From positions 1 to 5,085 of the forward strand of contig JACCVA010000384.1 of assembly GCA_013698435.1 (NCBI GenBank): DNA of 5,085 bases, given 5' to 3'. Origin of the DNA: Nocardioidaceae bacterium (GTDB lineage: Bacteria > Actinomycetota > Actinomycetes > Propionibacteriales > Nocardioidaceae). A program made the position numbers and the translations under genes. How positions within the stretch are numbered: position 1 is the first letter of the stretch; each line of letters starts with the position of its first letter. Positions 1-5,085 of the stretch are shown in pieces. The notes beneath the pieces were generated by a model. It had not been told where the DNA came from. It saw only the letters and a program-made list of their open reading frames with translations, and ran no database searches.

Positions 1-106
1 CGGCTGGGCTCCCGGACAGGGAACTGCCGCTCCCCCTCCGGCCCCGCCCGGCCAGGTGGCCGGCTGGGCTCCCGGACAGGGAACTGACGCCCCCCTTCCG
101 GCCCCG
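1..106 (+). repeat. 60-bp tandem repeat (about 1.8 copies visible)
   Basis: Positions 1-46 match 61-106 at 43 of 46 bases. The first 26 bases are identical and the differences fall at 27/87, 31/91 and 36/96. The period is exactly 60 bp, so it keeps the reading frame and encodes a 20-residue unit. The array touches the left edge and may contain more copies upstream. Confidence 0.85.
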
Positions 107-256
107 GCTCCTGCACCCCCCGCCCCGTGTCCGGCATCCGACAGCTCGGACGGTGGCCCCGACTGCGTACCCACAGCGCCGGAGAATCCCCAGCAGGAGG
201 AGCCGACGACAGGCGGAACCGCGGCTGTGGCGCCGGTGACCCGGACCGTACGATAG
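2..256 (+). CDS. 3' end of a Pro/Ala-rich repeat protein, N-terminus outside window
   Basis: I do not recognise this protein. The frame is open from the left edge to a TAG at 254-256, whereas the other two forward frames are interrupted by stops before that. It encodes two in-frame 20-residue units beginning GWAPGQGT, then a Pro/Ala-rich stretch, then a more polar tail with two Cys (in PAPCPASD and GPDCVP) ending in VTRTVR. No domain, membrane segment or catalytic motif is visible. A GTG at 56 could start a 66-residue product, but it lies at the end of a repeat unit and the frame continues upstream, so I treat this as a C-terminal tail. The stop lies 4 nt before guaB. In mycobacteria the genes upstream of guaB2 include sigD, its anti-sigma factor rsdA and a small DUF5319 gene. 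A Pro-rich tail of an RsdA-like protein is possible but is only a guess from gene order. Composition alone could also keep a frame open here, so coding status is moderately supported. Confidence 0.5.
   Translation, partial: GWAPGQGTAAPPPAPPGQVAGWAPGQGTDAPLPAPAPAPPAPCPASDSSDGGPDCVPTAPENPQQEEPTTGGTAAVAPVTRTVR
249..254 (+). promoter_or_regulatory. Possible -10 box (TACGAT) for leaderless guaB transcription
   Basis: TACGAT fits the actinobacterial TANNNT -10 pattern and ends 6 nt before the guaB ATG, so the expected transcription start would fall at or next to the A of that ATG. Its last T is also the first base of the upstream stop codon TAG. No good -35 hexamer is seen about 17 nt upstream, where the sequence reads TGTGGC. 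The only Shine-Dalgarno-like bases are AGG at 255-257, which are too close to the ATG for a normal site. The geometry is suggestive, but such short boxes occur often by chance. Confidence 0.35.
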
Positions 257-260
257 GCAG

Positions 261-1778
261 ATGGATCTGACGTCGGCCGGTGTTCCGGAGAAGTTCGCTG
301 CGATGGGTCTCACGTACGACGACGTACTGCTGCTGCCTGGTGAGACCGACATGGCGCCGAGCGATGTCGACACCACGACCCGGCTGACCAGGGAGATCAC
401 GCTGGCAGTGCCGCTGGTGTCCAGCGCAATGGACACCGTGACCGAGTCACGGATGGCGATCGCGATGGCGCGCCAAGGCGGGATCGGCGTCCTCCACCGC
501 AACCTGGCGATCGACGACCAGGCCTACCAGGTGGACCTCGTGAAGCGGACCCAGACGGGGATGATCTCCAACCCCGTCACGATCGGGCCCGATGCCACCC
601 TCGAGGACCTCGACCAGCGGTGCGGCGCCTACCGCGTGTCCGGCCTGCCGGTCGTGGACAGCGACGAGCGGCTGCTCGGCATCATCACCAACCGCGACCT
701 CCGGTTCACGCCGGTCGCCGAGTGGGCGTCGACGAAGGTCGATGAGGTGATGACGCCGATGCCCCTCATCACGGCGCCGGTCGGAATCAGCCGCGACGAC
801 GCGACGGTGCTCTTGCGCCGGCACAAGCGAGAGCGGCTGCCGCTGGTCGACGGTGACGGCAGGTTGGCCGGCCTGATCACGGTCAAGGACTTCGTCAAGT
901 CGGAGCAGTTCCCCAACGCGAGCAAAGATGCCGATGGCCGGCTCCTGGTCGGAGCAGCGATCGGCTACTTCGGTGACTCGTGGGAGCGTGCCTCCACCTT
1001 GGTGGAGGCGGGAGTCGACGTGCTGGTGGCCGACACCGCGCACGGACACGTGCGCCTGCTCCTCGACATGGTGCGCAAGCTGAAGGGCGACTCGGCCACC
1101 CGCCACGTGCAGGTGATCGGCGGCAACGTCGCCACCCGGTTGGGCGCCCAGGCGTTCGTCGATGCGGGCGCAGACGCGGTCAAGGTCGGTGTCGGGCCCG
1201 GTTCGATCTGCACCACTCGGGTCGTGACCGGAGTAGGTGCCCCGCAGGTCACCGCGGTCCACGAGGCAGCCGAGGCCTGCAAGGACGCCGGCGTACCCGT
1301 GATTGCCGACGGAGGGTTGCAGTACTCCGGCGACATCGCCAAGGCGATCGTGGCGGGTGCTGAGACGGTGATGGTGGGGTCGTTGCTCGCGGGGTGCGAA
1401 GAGAGCCCGGGGCAGCTGATCTTCGTCAGCGGCAAGCAGTACAAGACCTATCGCGGCATGGGGTCCCTCGGTGCGATGTCGTCGCGGGGGAAGCAGTCGT
1501 TCTCCAAGGACCGCTACTTCCAGGCCGAGGTCGACAGCGACGACCAGCTCGTGCCGGAGGGCATCGAAGGTCGGGTGGCCTACCGTGGCCCGCTCGCCGC
1601 GGTCGCCCACCAGATGATGGGGGGGCTGCGGCAGGCGATGTTCTACGTCGGCGCACGTACGATCCCTGAGCTGCAGGAGCGAGGACGCTTCGTGCGGATC
1701 ACTGCGGCAAGCCTCAAGGAGTCGCATCCGCACGACATCCAGATGACCGTCGAGGCACCCAACTACACGCCACGCTGA
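261..1778 (+). CDS. guaB: IMP dehydrogenase (GuaB), complete, two CBS domains
   Basis: This cytosolic enzyme oxidises IMP to XMP with NAD+, the committed step of GMP synthesis. The 505-residue product has the standard bacterial layout: a (beta/alpha)8 catalytic barrel interrupted by a Bateman module. The barrel starts near residue 16 with GLTYDDVLLLPG. CBS1 covers roughly residues 104-150 and CBS2 roughly 160-214. The IMP/K+ loop is GPGSICTTR with the catalytic Cys at 317 and Thr at 319. Asp258 in VADTAHGH is the likely NAD-contacting residue, GGN is at 287-289, and Asp350 in IADGG binds the IMP ribose. The mobile flap carries the Arg418-Tyr419 dyad (KDRYF) and Glu433 (PEGIEG). All expected catalytic residues are present, so it should be active. 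ATG 261 is preferred over the internal ATG at 303 because relatives have a similar short N-terminal extension (AGVPEKFA). No purine riboswitch is visible upstream. In this family the CBS pair is an allosteric site for purine nucleotides. Confidence 0.97.
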   Translation: MDLTSAGVPEKFAAMGLTYDDVLLLPGETDMAPSDVDTTTRLTREITLAVPLVSSAMDTVTESRMAIAMARQGGIGVLHRNLAIDDQAYQVDLVKRTQTGMISNPVTIGPDATLEDLDQRCGAYRVSGLPVVDSDERLLGIITNRDLRFTPVAEWASTKVDEVMTPMPLITAPVGISRDDATVLLRRHKRERLPLVDGDGRLAGLITVKDFVKSEQFPNASKDADGRLLVGAAIGYFGDSWERASTLVEAGVDVLVADTAHGHVRLLLDMVRKLKGDSATRHVQVIGGNVATRLGAQAFVDAGADAVKVGVGPGSICTTRVVTGVGAPQVTAVHEAAEACKDAGVPVIADGGLQYSGDIAKAIVAGAETVMVGSLLAGCEESPGQLIFVSGKQYKTYRGMGSLGAMSSRGKQSFSKDRYFQAEVDSDDQLVPEGIEGRVAYRGPLAAVAHQMMGGLRQAMFYVGARTIPELQERGRFVRITAASLKESHPHDIQMTVEAPNYTPR

Positions 1779-1793
1779 CCGGGCGACCGAGAC

Positions 1794-1798
1794 GAGGA
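1794..1798 (+). promoter_or_regulatory. Ribosome binding site of guaB3 (GAGGA)
   Basis: GAGGA lies 4 nt before ATG 1803 in the 24-nt guaB-guaB3 gap. It is the clearest Shine-Dalgarno match in front of any gene in the window and supports the chosen guaB3 start and translation from a shared transcript. Confidence 0.6.
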
Positions 1799-1802
1799 CT
1801 GC

Positions 1803-2906
1803 ATGGACATCCAGATCGGCCGGGCCAAACGGGGTCGGCGGGCGTACGCGTTCGACGACATAGCGATCGTCCCGAGTCGGCGTACCCGTGACCCGGAGGA
1901 GGTTTCTGTCGCGTGGCAGATCGACGCCTACCGCTTCGACATCCCGATCCTCGCCGCGCCGATGGACTCCGTCATGTCGCCGACCACCGCCGTCGCGTTC
2001 GGTCGGGGCGGCGGACTGGGGGTGCTTGACCTCGAGGGGCTGTGGACCCGCTACGACGACCCCGAGCCCTTGCTCGAGGAGGTGGCGCGGCTGCGTGGGC
2101 ATGACGCCACTCGCCGGTTGCAGGAGATCTATGCGGAGCCGATCAAGCCCGAGCTGATGGTCGACCGGGTCAAGCAGATGCGCGACTGCGGCGTCACTGT
2201 TGCGGGTGCCCTCTCACCACAGCTGACCAAGGAGCACGCGCAGGCAGTCATCAACGCCGGCGTCGACTTGTTCGTCATCCGCGGCACCACCGTGTCGGCT
2301 GAGCACGTCTCCGGCCAGGCCGAGCCGCTCAACCTCAAGCAGTTCATCTACGAGCTCGACGTGCCCGTCATCGTGGGCGGCTGCGCCACCTACCAGGCCG
2401 CGCTGCACCTGATGCGTACCGGTGCTGCGGGTGTCCTCGTCGGGTTCGGCGGCGGCGCCGCGCACACGACCCGAACCGTGCTGGGGGTTGCCGTTCCGAT
2501 GGCCACCGCCGTCGCCGACGTTGCCGAGGCGCGGCGCGACTACATGGACGAGTCGGGCGGCCGCTACGTGCACGTCATCGCCGACGGCTCCATCGGCAAG
2601 AGCGGGGACATCGCCAAGGCCATCGCCTGCGGTGCGGACGCGGTGATGATCGGGTCCCCGCTCGCGCGGGCGAAGGAGGCACCGGGGCGCGGCTTCCACT
2701 GGGGCGCTGAGGCGCACCACGCGTCACTGCCGCGCGGTGAGCGCGTCGAGATCGGGACCGTCGGAACCCTCGACCAGATCCTGCACGGGCCGTCGTTCGT
2801 CTCCGACGGCACTATGAACCTCGTAGGGGCGCTCAAGCGCTCGATGGCCACCACCGGCTACACCGAGGTCAAGGAGTTCCAACGCGTCGAAGTCGTGGTC
2901 GAGTAG
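1803..2906 (+). CDS. guaB3: GuaB3-family IMP dehydrogenase-related protein, catalytic Cys replaced by His
   Basis: This 367-residue paralogue of GuaB has the IMPDH/GMPR barrel without CBS domains. It starts with the family pattern YAFDDIAIVPSRRTR (15-29) and AAPMDSVMSP (51-60). IADG with Asp261, the phosphate-loop segment VMIGSP (281-286), and a C-terminal half rich in GuaB3-typical motifs (APGRGFHWG, GTVGTL, LKEFQRVEV) make the assignment firm. At the catalytic loop the protein reads GFGGGAAHTTR, so His221 (CAC at 2463-2465) sits where active IMPDH and GMP reductase have the nucleophilic Cys. The flap Arg-Tyr dyad of GuaB (KDRYF) has no recognisable counterpart. From memory, other actinobacterial GuaB3 proteins also lack this Cys, whereas cyanobacterial GuaB3 retains it and acts as an IMPDH. 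A ligand-binding or regulatory role, perhaps as a partner of GuaB, is inference. The gene is intact, with no frameshift, and follows guaB at 24 nt, consistent with an operon. Confidence 0.93.
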   Translation: MDIQIGRAKRGRRAYAFDDIAIVPSRRTRDPEEVSVAWQIDAYRFDIPILAAPMDSVMSPTTAVAFGRGGGLGVLDLEGLWTRYDDPEPLLEEVARLRGHDATRRLQEIYAEPIKPELMVDRVKQMRDCGVTVAGALSPQLTKEHAQAVINAGVDLFVIRGTTVSAEHVSGQAEPLNLKQFIYELDVPVIVGGCATYQAALHLMRTGAAGVLVGFGGGAAHTTRTVLGVAVPMATAVADVAEARRDYMDESGGRYVHVIADGSIGKSGDIAKAIACGADAVMIGSPLARAKEAPGRGFHWGAEAHHASLPRGERVEIGTVGTLDQILHGPSFVSDGTMNLVGALKRSMATTGYTEVKEFQRVEVVVE

Positions 2907-2909
2907 GGC

Positions 2910-3770
2910 GTGACTGAGTCCCGGTCACCACTGAGGCCCCTGCGGGTGGCGGCCGTGCAGGTGCAGTCACGCGCCGGCGAGATCGAGCACAACGTCGCGA
3001 CGGCGGCGACCTGGGTCGCCAAGGCCGCGTCTGCAGGTGCGCGGCTGGTCGTCCTCCCTGAGCTGTTCCTGTCCGGCTACGACCCCCAGACGCTGCGGGC
3101 GTCACCGGACCAGACCGATGTGACGGCCGCTGACGCACGACTCGAACCGTTGTCGCAGGTTGCCGCCGGTTCCGGCGTCGCGGTCGTCGTCGGAGCCTCG
3201 GTCCGCGCCGATGACGGCCTACGATCCCTTGCCCTGCTCACGTTTTCGCCGACGGGTGCCGTCGCCGTGCCGTACGTCAAGCAACACCTGTGGGACGCAG
3301 AACGTGAGATCTTCACGGCGGGCACGCAGGGCGCCTCGCTGATGCTCGACGGATGGCACCTCGGGCTCGGGATCTGCTACGACGGCTGTTTTCCCGAGCA
3401 TGCCCGCGCAGCCAGCGATGCCGGCGCGCTCGCCTACGTGTGCCCGTCGGCGTACGTCGTCGGCAGCGAGCACCGGCGTGACCTCTACTCCGCAGCCCGC
3501 GCCATCGACAACGGCGTCTTCGTCGTCTTCGCCGGGCTCGTCGGGACGTGTGGCGCGCTGGAGTTCAGCGGCGGGACGGCGATCTACGACCCGCAGGGTC
3601 GAGCGCTCCAGCGGGCGAACGCCGGGGAGGGACTGGTGGTCGCGGACCTCGACCCGTCAGCCATCTGGGAGGCACGTCGCATCAACCCTTACGAGCGCGA
3701 CCGCCCCGCCAGCCTCGGCACCCGGGAGGTCCACGCCTTGTCGTCTGCGGCGAGCAACCAGCCCGGCTGA
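2910..3770 (+). CDS. Carbon-nitrogen hydrolase (nitrilase superfamily), substrate unknown
   Basis: This is a 286-residue, single-domain CN hydrolase, of normal length for the superfamily. The Glu-Lys-Cys triad is complete: Glu51 in LPELFLSGY, Lys124 in YVKQHLWDAE, and Cys156 in GICYDGCFPE. A further family signature is ARAIDNGVFVVFAG (196-209), followed by FSGGTAIYDPQG (219-230). Members hydrolyse amide, nitrile or carbamoyl C-N bonds through a thioester on the Cys. These motifs do not fix the substrate, and the reaction here is more likely amidase than nitrilase only because most members are amidases. There is no signal peptide, so it should be cytosolic. GTG 2910 is chosen because the conserved strand LRVAAVQ begins at residue 11, leaving little room for a later start. 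The start lies 3 nt after the guaB3 stop with no good Shine-Dalgarno sequence, which suggests translational coupling to guaB3. A link to purine metabolism is implied only by position. Confidence 0.92.
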   Translation: MTESRSPLRPLRVAAVQVQSRAGEIEHNVATAATWVAKAASAGARLVVLPELFLSGYDPQTLRASPDQTDVTAADARLEPLSQVAAGSGVAVVVGASVRADDGLRSLALLTFSPTGAVAVPYVKQHLWDAEREIFTAGTQGASLMLDGWHLGLGICYDGCFPEHARAASDAGALAYVCPSAYVVGSEHRRDLYSAARAIDNGVFVVFAGLVGTCGALEFSGGTAIYDPQGRALQRANAGEGLVVADLDPSAIWEARRINPYERDRPASLGTREVHALSSAASNQPG

Positions 3771-3789
3771 ACCTGCCTCCCGGCGCCGG

Positions 3790-3881
3790 CGCGTTTGCTA
3801 TGTCAACAAGCCAGCTGCACTGTTCACATAGCAGATCTGACATGTGAACAGACCAACTGGCTTGTTGACATAGCAAACGCG
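3790..3881. repeat. 92-bp near-perfect palindrome between hydrolase gene and kynU
   Basis: The element is symmetric about the AGATCT at 3833-3838. The outer arms 3790-3814 and 3857-3881 are complementary over 25 bp without a mismatch. Inside, only the pairs 3815/3856, 3818/3853, 3819/3852, 3830/3841 and 3831/3840 fail, giving 41 of 46. Positions 3791-3880 contain 43 G+C of 90, far below the flanking DNA. As RNA it would fold into a very long hairpin, so it could end transcription of the guaB block in either direction, although no U tract follows. As DNA it could extrude a cruciform or be a dispersed palindromic or MITE-like repeat; no target-site duplication is evident at its edges. It precedes kynU by 40 nt. 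The structure is certain from the sequence; the function is open. Confidence 0.95.
3799..3872. promoter_or_regulatory. Candidate operator: four phased YATGTSAACA half-sites
   Basis: Half-sites are TATGTCAACA (+, 3799-3808), TATGTGAACA (-, 3821-3830), CATGTGAACA (+, 3841-3850) and TATGTCAACA (-, 3863-3872). They make two 32-bp inverted repeats, each 10-12-10, separated by 10 bp. The inverted-repeat centres are 42 bp apart and successive half-site centres are 22, 20 and 22 bp apart, close to two helical turns each. This is the geometry expected for cooperative binding of two dimers to one DNA face. No regulator gene lies in the window, and kynU or the upstream block could be the target. The same arrangement is partly forced by the palindrome, so this reading competes with a repeat-element origin. 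Confidence 0.45.
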
Positions 3882-3891
3882 GGGCGGCGGT

Positions 3892-3909
3892 GGGCAAGGG
3901 TGGGCCGGG
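3892..3909 (+). other. G-quadruplex motif upstream of kynU
   Basis: GGGCAAGGGTGGGCCGGG contains four G3 runs separated by loops of 3, 1 and 2 nt, a canonical short-loop quadruplex pattern. It is on the non-template strand and ends 12 nt before the kynU ATG. A further GGGG at 3881-3884 precedes it. If kynU mRNA starts upstream, the motif would lie in its leader and overlap the purine-rich ribosome-binding region. If transcription starts at the ATG, it lies in the promoter. GC-rich genomes produce such motifs by chance, so function is unproven. Confidence 0.6.
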
Positions 3910-3915
3910 TAGGTT
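3907..3915 (+). promoter_or_regulatory. kynU start region: GGGTAGG ribosome site or TAGGTT -10 box
   Basis: Two overlapping readings exist. GGGTAGG (3907-3913) lies 8 nt before ATG 3922 and could serve as a weak Shine-Dalgarno sequence. TAGGTT (3910-3915) fits TANNNT and ends 6 nt before the ATG, the geometry of an actinobacterial leaderless promoter. No -35 hexamer is clear at 17-18 nt upstream of TAGGTT. Both readings support ATG 3922 as the start, but they cannot both be used by one transcript. Confidence 0.4.
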
Positions 3916-3921
3916 GCGAGC

Positions 3922-5085
3922 ATGGCCACCACACGCGCCGACGTCGAGGCGCTCGACCGAGACGACCCGCTGGCGCACTACCGCGACCAGTTCGTCATCG
4001 CCGACGACGCGCTGATCTACCTCGACGGGAACTCGTTGGGGATGCTGCCGAAAGCGACCCGCGCCAGGGTGCACGAAGTGCTGGACGAGGACTGGGGGCG
4101 ACACCTGATCCGGTCCTGGGACGACCGCTGGATCGACCTGCCGCGCCGTGTCGGCGACTGCATCGGCACGGCATTGCTCGGCGCCCGGCCGGGAGAGACG
4201 GTCGTAGGGGACGCGACCACGGTGGCGCTCTACAAGGCATTGTCGGCGGCGCTTGACGCGCGGCCCGATCGGCGCGCGATCGTGATCGAGCGCGACAACT
4301 TCCCGACTGATCGCTACGTCGTCGAGTCACTCGCCAGGCATCGCAGGCTCGACATCCGCTGGATCGACGAGGCCGGTCCGGAGGGGGTGAGCCGTGACGC
4401 GCTGGAGGCGCAGCTGGACGTTGACGTCGCGGTCGTCGTGCTCTCGCACGTCGACTACCGCTCCGCCGCGCTCCTCGACATGGCAGGGCATACCGAAGCG
4501 ATCCATGCCTGCGGCGCGCTGGCTGTGTGGGACCTGTCCCACTCTGCCGGAGTGGTCACGATCGACCTCGTCGGGGACAACGTCGACCTCGCGGTCGGTT
4601 GCACGTACAAGTACCTCAACGGCGGCCCGGGTGCGCCGGCGTACACGTTCGTGCGAGCCGAGCTCCAGCCCGAGCTGCGCCAGCCGATCTGGGGTTGGTG
4701 GAGCCAGCAGGCGATGTTCGACATGGCGCAGGGATACGAGCCGCAGCCCGACATTCGCGCCTGGCTCACCGGCACCCCGAGCGTGCTGTCGCTGGCCGCC
4801 GTCGAGCCGGGGGTGGCGATGATCGCCGAGGCGACCGTCCCGGCCATCCGGCGCAAGGCGGTCGCGCTGATGGAGCTGGCTGTCGGCCTGTACGACGAGC
4901 TGCTCGCGCCGGTCGGCTATGGCCTCGGCACGTCGCGCCGACCGGAGCAGCGCGGGTCACACCTGACTGTTACGCACCGTGATGCTCAGATGGCGACCCG
5001 GAATCTTATCGCCGCCGGAATCATTCCGGATTTCCGGCGACCCGACGGAATCCGGCTGGGTTTGGCCCCTCTGACAACGAGATTC
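3922..5085 (+). CDS. kynU: Kynureninase (KynU), C-terminus beyond window
   Basis: This PLP-dependent aminotransferase-fold enzyme cleaves L-kynurenine to anthranilate and L-alanine in tryptophan catabolism. The frame is open to the right edge for 388 residues. Full-length kynureninases are about 400-420 residues, so only a short tail is missing. Motifs in order are: DPLAHYRDQFV (15-25); LIYLDGNSLG (31-40); an ATT segment at 98-100 in the cofactor-phosphate region; DNFPTD (125-130), with Phe127 and Asp130 around the PLP ring; WDLSHSAG (203-210), with Asp204 facing the pyridine nitrogen; CTYKYLNGGPGAPA (227-240), with the Schiff-base Lys230 (AAG 4609-4611); WGWWS (257-261); and IRLGLAPLTTRF (377-388), with Arg378 the likely substrate-carboxylate contact. 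No signal peptide is seen, so it is cytosolic. It is separated from the guaB block by 151 bp with the palindrome, so it is probably its own transcription unit. The last 40 codons are much less GC3-rich than the preceding ones. Specificity for kynurenine over 3-hydroxykynurenine cannot be decided here. Confidence 0.95.
   Translation, partial: MATTRADVEALDRDDPLAHYRDQFVIADDALIYLDGNSLGMLPKATRARVHEVLDEDWGRHLIRSWDDRWIDLPRRVGDCIGTALLGARPGETVVGDATTVALYKALSAALDARPDRRAIVIERDNFPTDRYVVESLARHRRLDIRWIDEAGPEGVSRDALEAQLDVDVAVVVLSHVDYRSAALLDMAGHTEAIHACGALAVWDLSHSAGVVTIDLVGDNVDLAVGCTYKYLNGGPGAPAYTFVRAELQPELRQPIWGWWSQQAMFDMAQGYEPQPDIRAWLTGTPSVLSLAAVEPGVAMIAEATVPAIRRKAVALMELAVGLYDELLAPVGYGLGTSRRPEQRGSHLTVTHRDAQMATRNLIAAGIIPDFRRPDGIRLGLAPLTTRF

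Noticed and set aside
56..256. Stand-alone 66-residue gene starting at GTG 56
   Set aside because: The same frame and repeat continue upstream to the window edge, so the GTG is more likely an internal Val at the end of a repeat unit.
447..2102. Very long antisense open frame (about 551 codons) across guaB and the start of guaB3
   Set aside because: It is opposite two unmistakable genes, its translation is Arg/His/Asp-rich without domain signatures, and GC-biased codon use commonly leaves such antisense frames open.
3780..3789. CCGGCGCCGG palindrome as a terminator stem for the hydrolase gene
   Set aside because: It is a 10-bp self-complementary run with no loop and no T tract, of a kind common by chance in GC-rich DNA.
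3865..3870. TTGACA as a -35 box for kynU
   Set aside because: It is an exact consensus match but part of the inverted-repeat half-site, it also occurs on the opposite strand at the mirror position, and 17 nt downstream there is only CGGTGG where a -10 box should be.
3790..3881. CRISPR array or tRNA-like structure
   Set aside because: There are no direct repeats with unique spacers, and the fold is one long symmetric stem and not a cloverleaf.
3682..4104. Reverse frame across the end of the hydrolase, the palindrome and the start of kynU
   Set aside because: It overlaps two real genes antisense. Its resemblance to the forward frame in the middle comes only from the palindrome symmetry.
3795..4256. 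Forward frame starting in the palindrome and running into kynU
   Set aside because: Its first part is just the palindrome translated, and the remainder is an out-of-frame, Arg-rich reading of the well-supported kynU gene.
4017..4330. Antisense frames opposite the kynU N-terminal half
   Set aside because: They are Arg/Ser/Pro-rich translations with no motif, opposite a gene with clear kynureninase signatures.

Overview
The window is GC-rich DNA with G/C-ending codon bias and every convincing gene on the + strand. The tandem pair guaB-guaB3 is typical of Actinobacteria. The protein sequences look most like the Nocardioides/Propionibacteriales side of that phylum, which is an inference from remembered family sequences and not a database result.

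Layout. Positions 1-256 hold the 3' end of an unrecognised Pro/Ala-rich reading frame with a 60-bp (20-residue) tandem repeat. It stops 4 nt before guaB. Positions 261-3770 form a compact, probably co-transcribed block. It contains guaB (complete IMP dehydrogenase with two CBS domains), then guaB3 24 nt later (an IMPDH-like paralogue without CBS domains, whose catalytic Cys position is His), then a carbon-nitrogen hydrolase of the nitrilase superfamily 3 nt after that. The 151-bp gap 3771-3921 is the most structured non-coding DNA in the window. From 3922 a kynureninase gene (kynU) runs open off the right edge. At least 388 residues are present and only a short C-terminal tail is missing.

How the genes work together. 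GuaB makes XMP from IMP and commits purine flux to GMP. GuaB3 shares the fold and operon but appears unable to use the IMPDH/GMPR covalent chemistry. The hydrolase substrate cannot be read from the sequence. KynU belongs to tryptophan catabolism through kynurenine and is probably a separate transcription unit, set off by the structured gap.

Most notable signal. Positions 3790-3881 form a 92-bp near-perfect palindrome (41 of 46 symmetric positions complementary, with uninterrupted 25-bp outer arms). Inside it are four copies of a 10-bp half-site, YATGTSAACA, at 22-, 20- and 22-bp centre spacing, so all four face the same side of the helix. The element is about 48% G+C in a much richer background. 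It is followed by a short-loop G-quadruplex motif (3892-3909) and a TANNNT box 6 nt before the kynU ATG. The element could be a four-site operator, a mobile palindromic repeat (REP/MITE-like), or a bidirectional terminator. The sequence alone does not decide among these.
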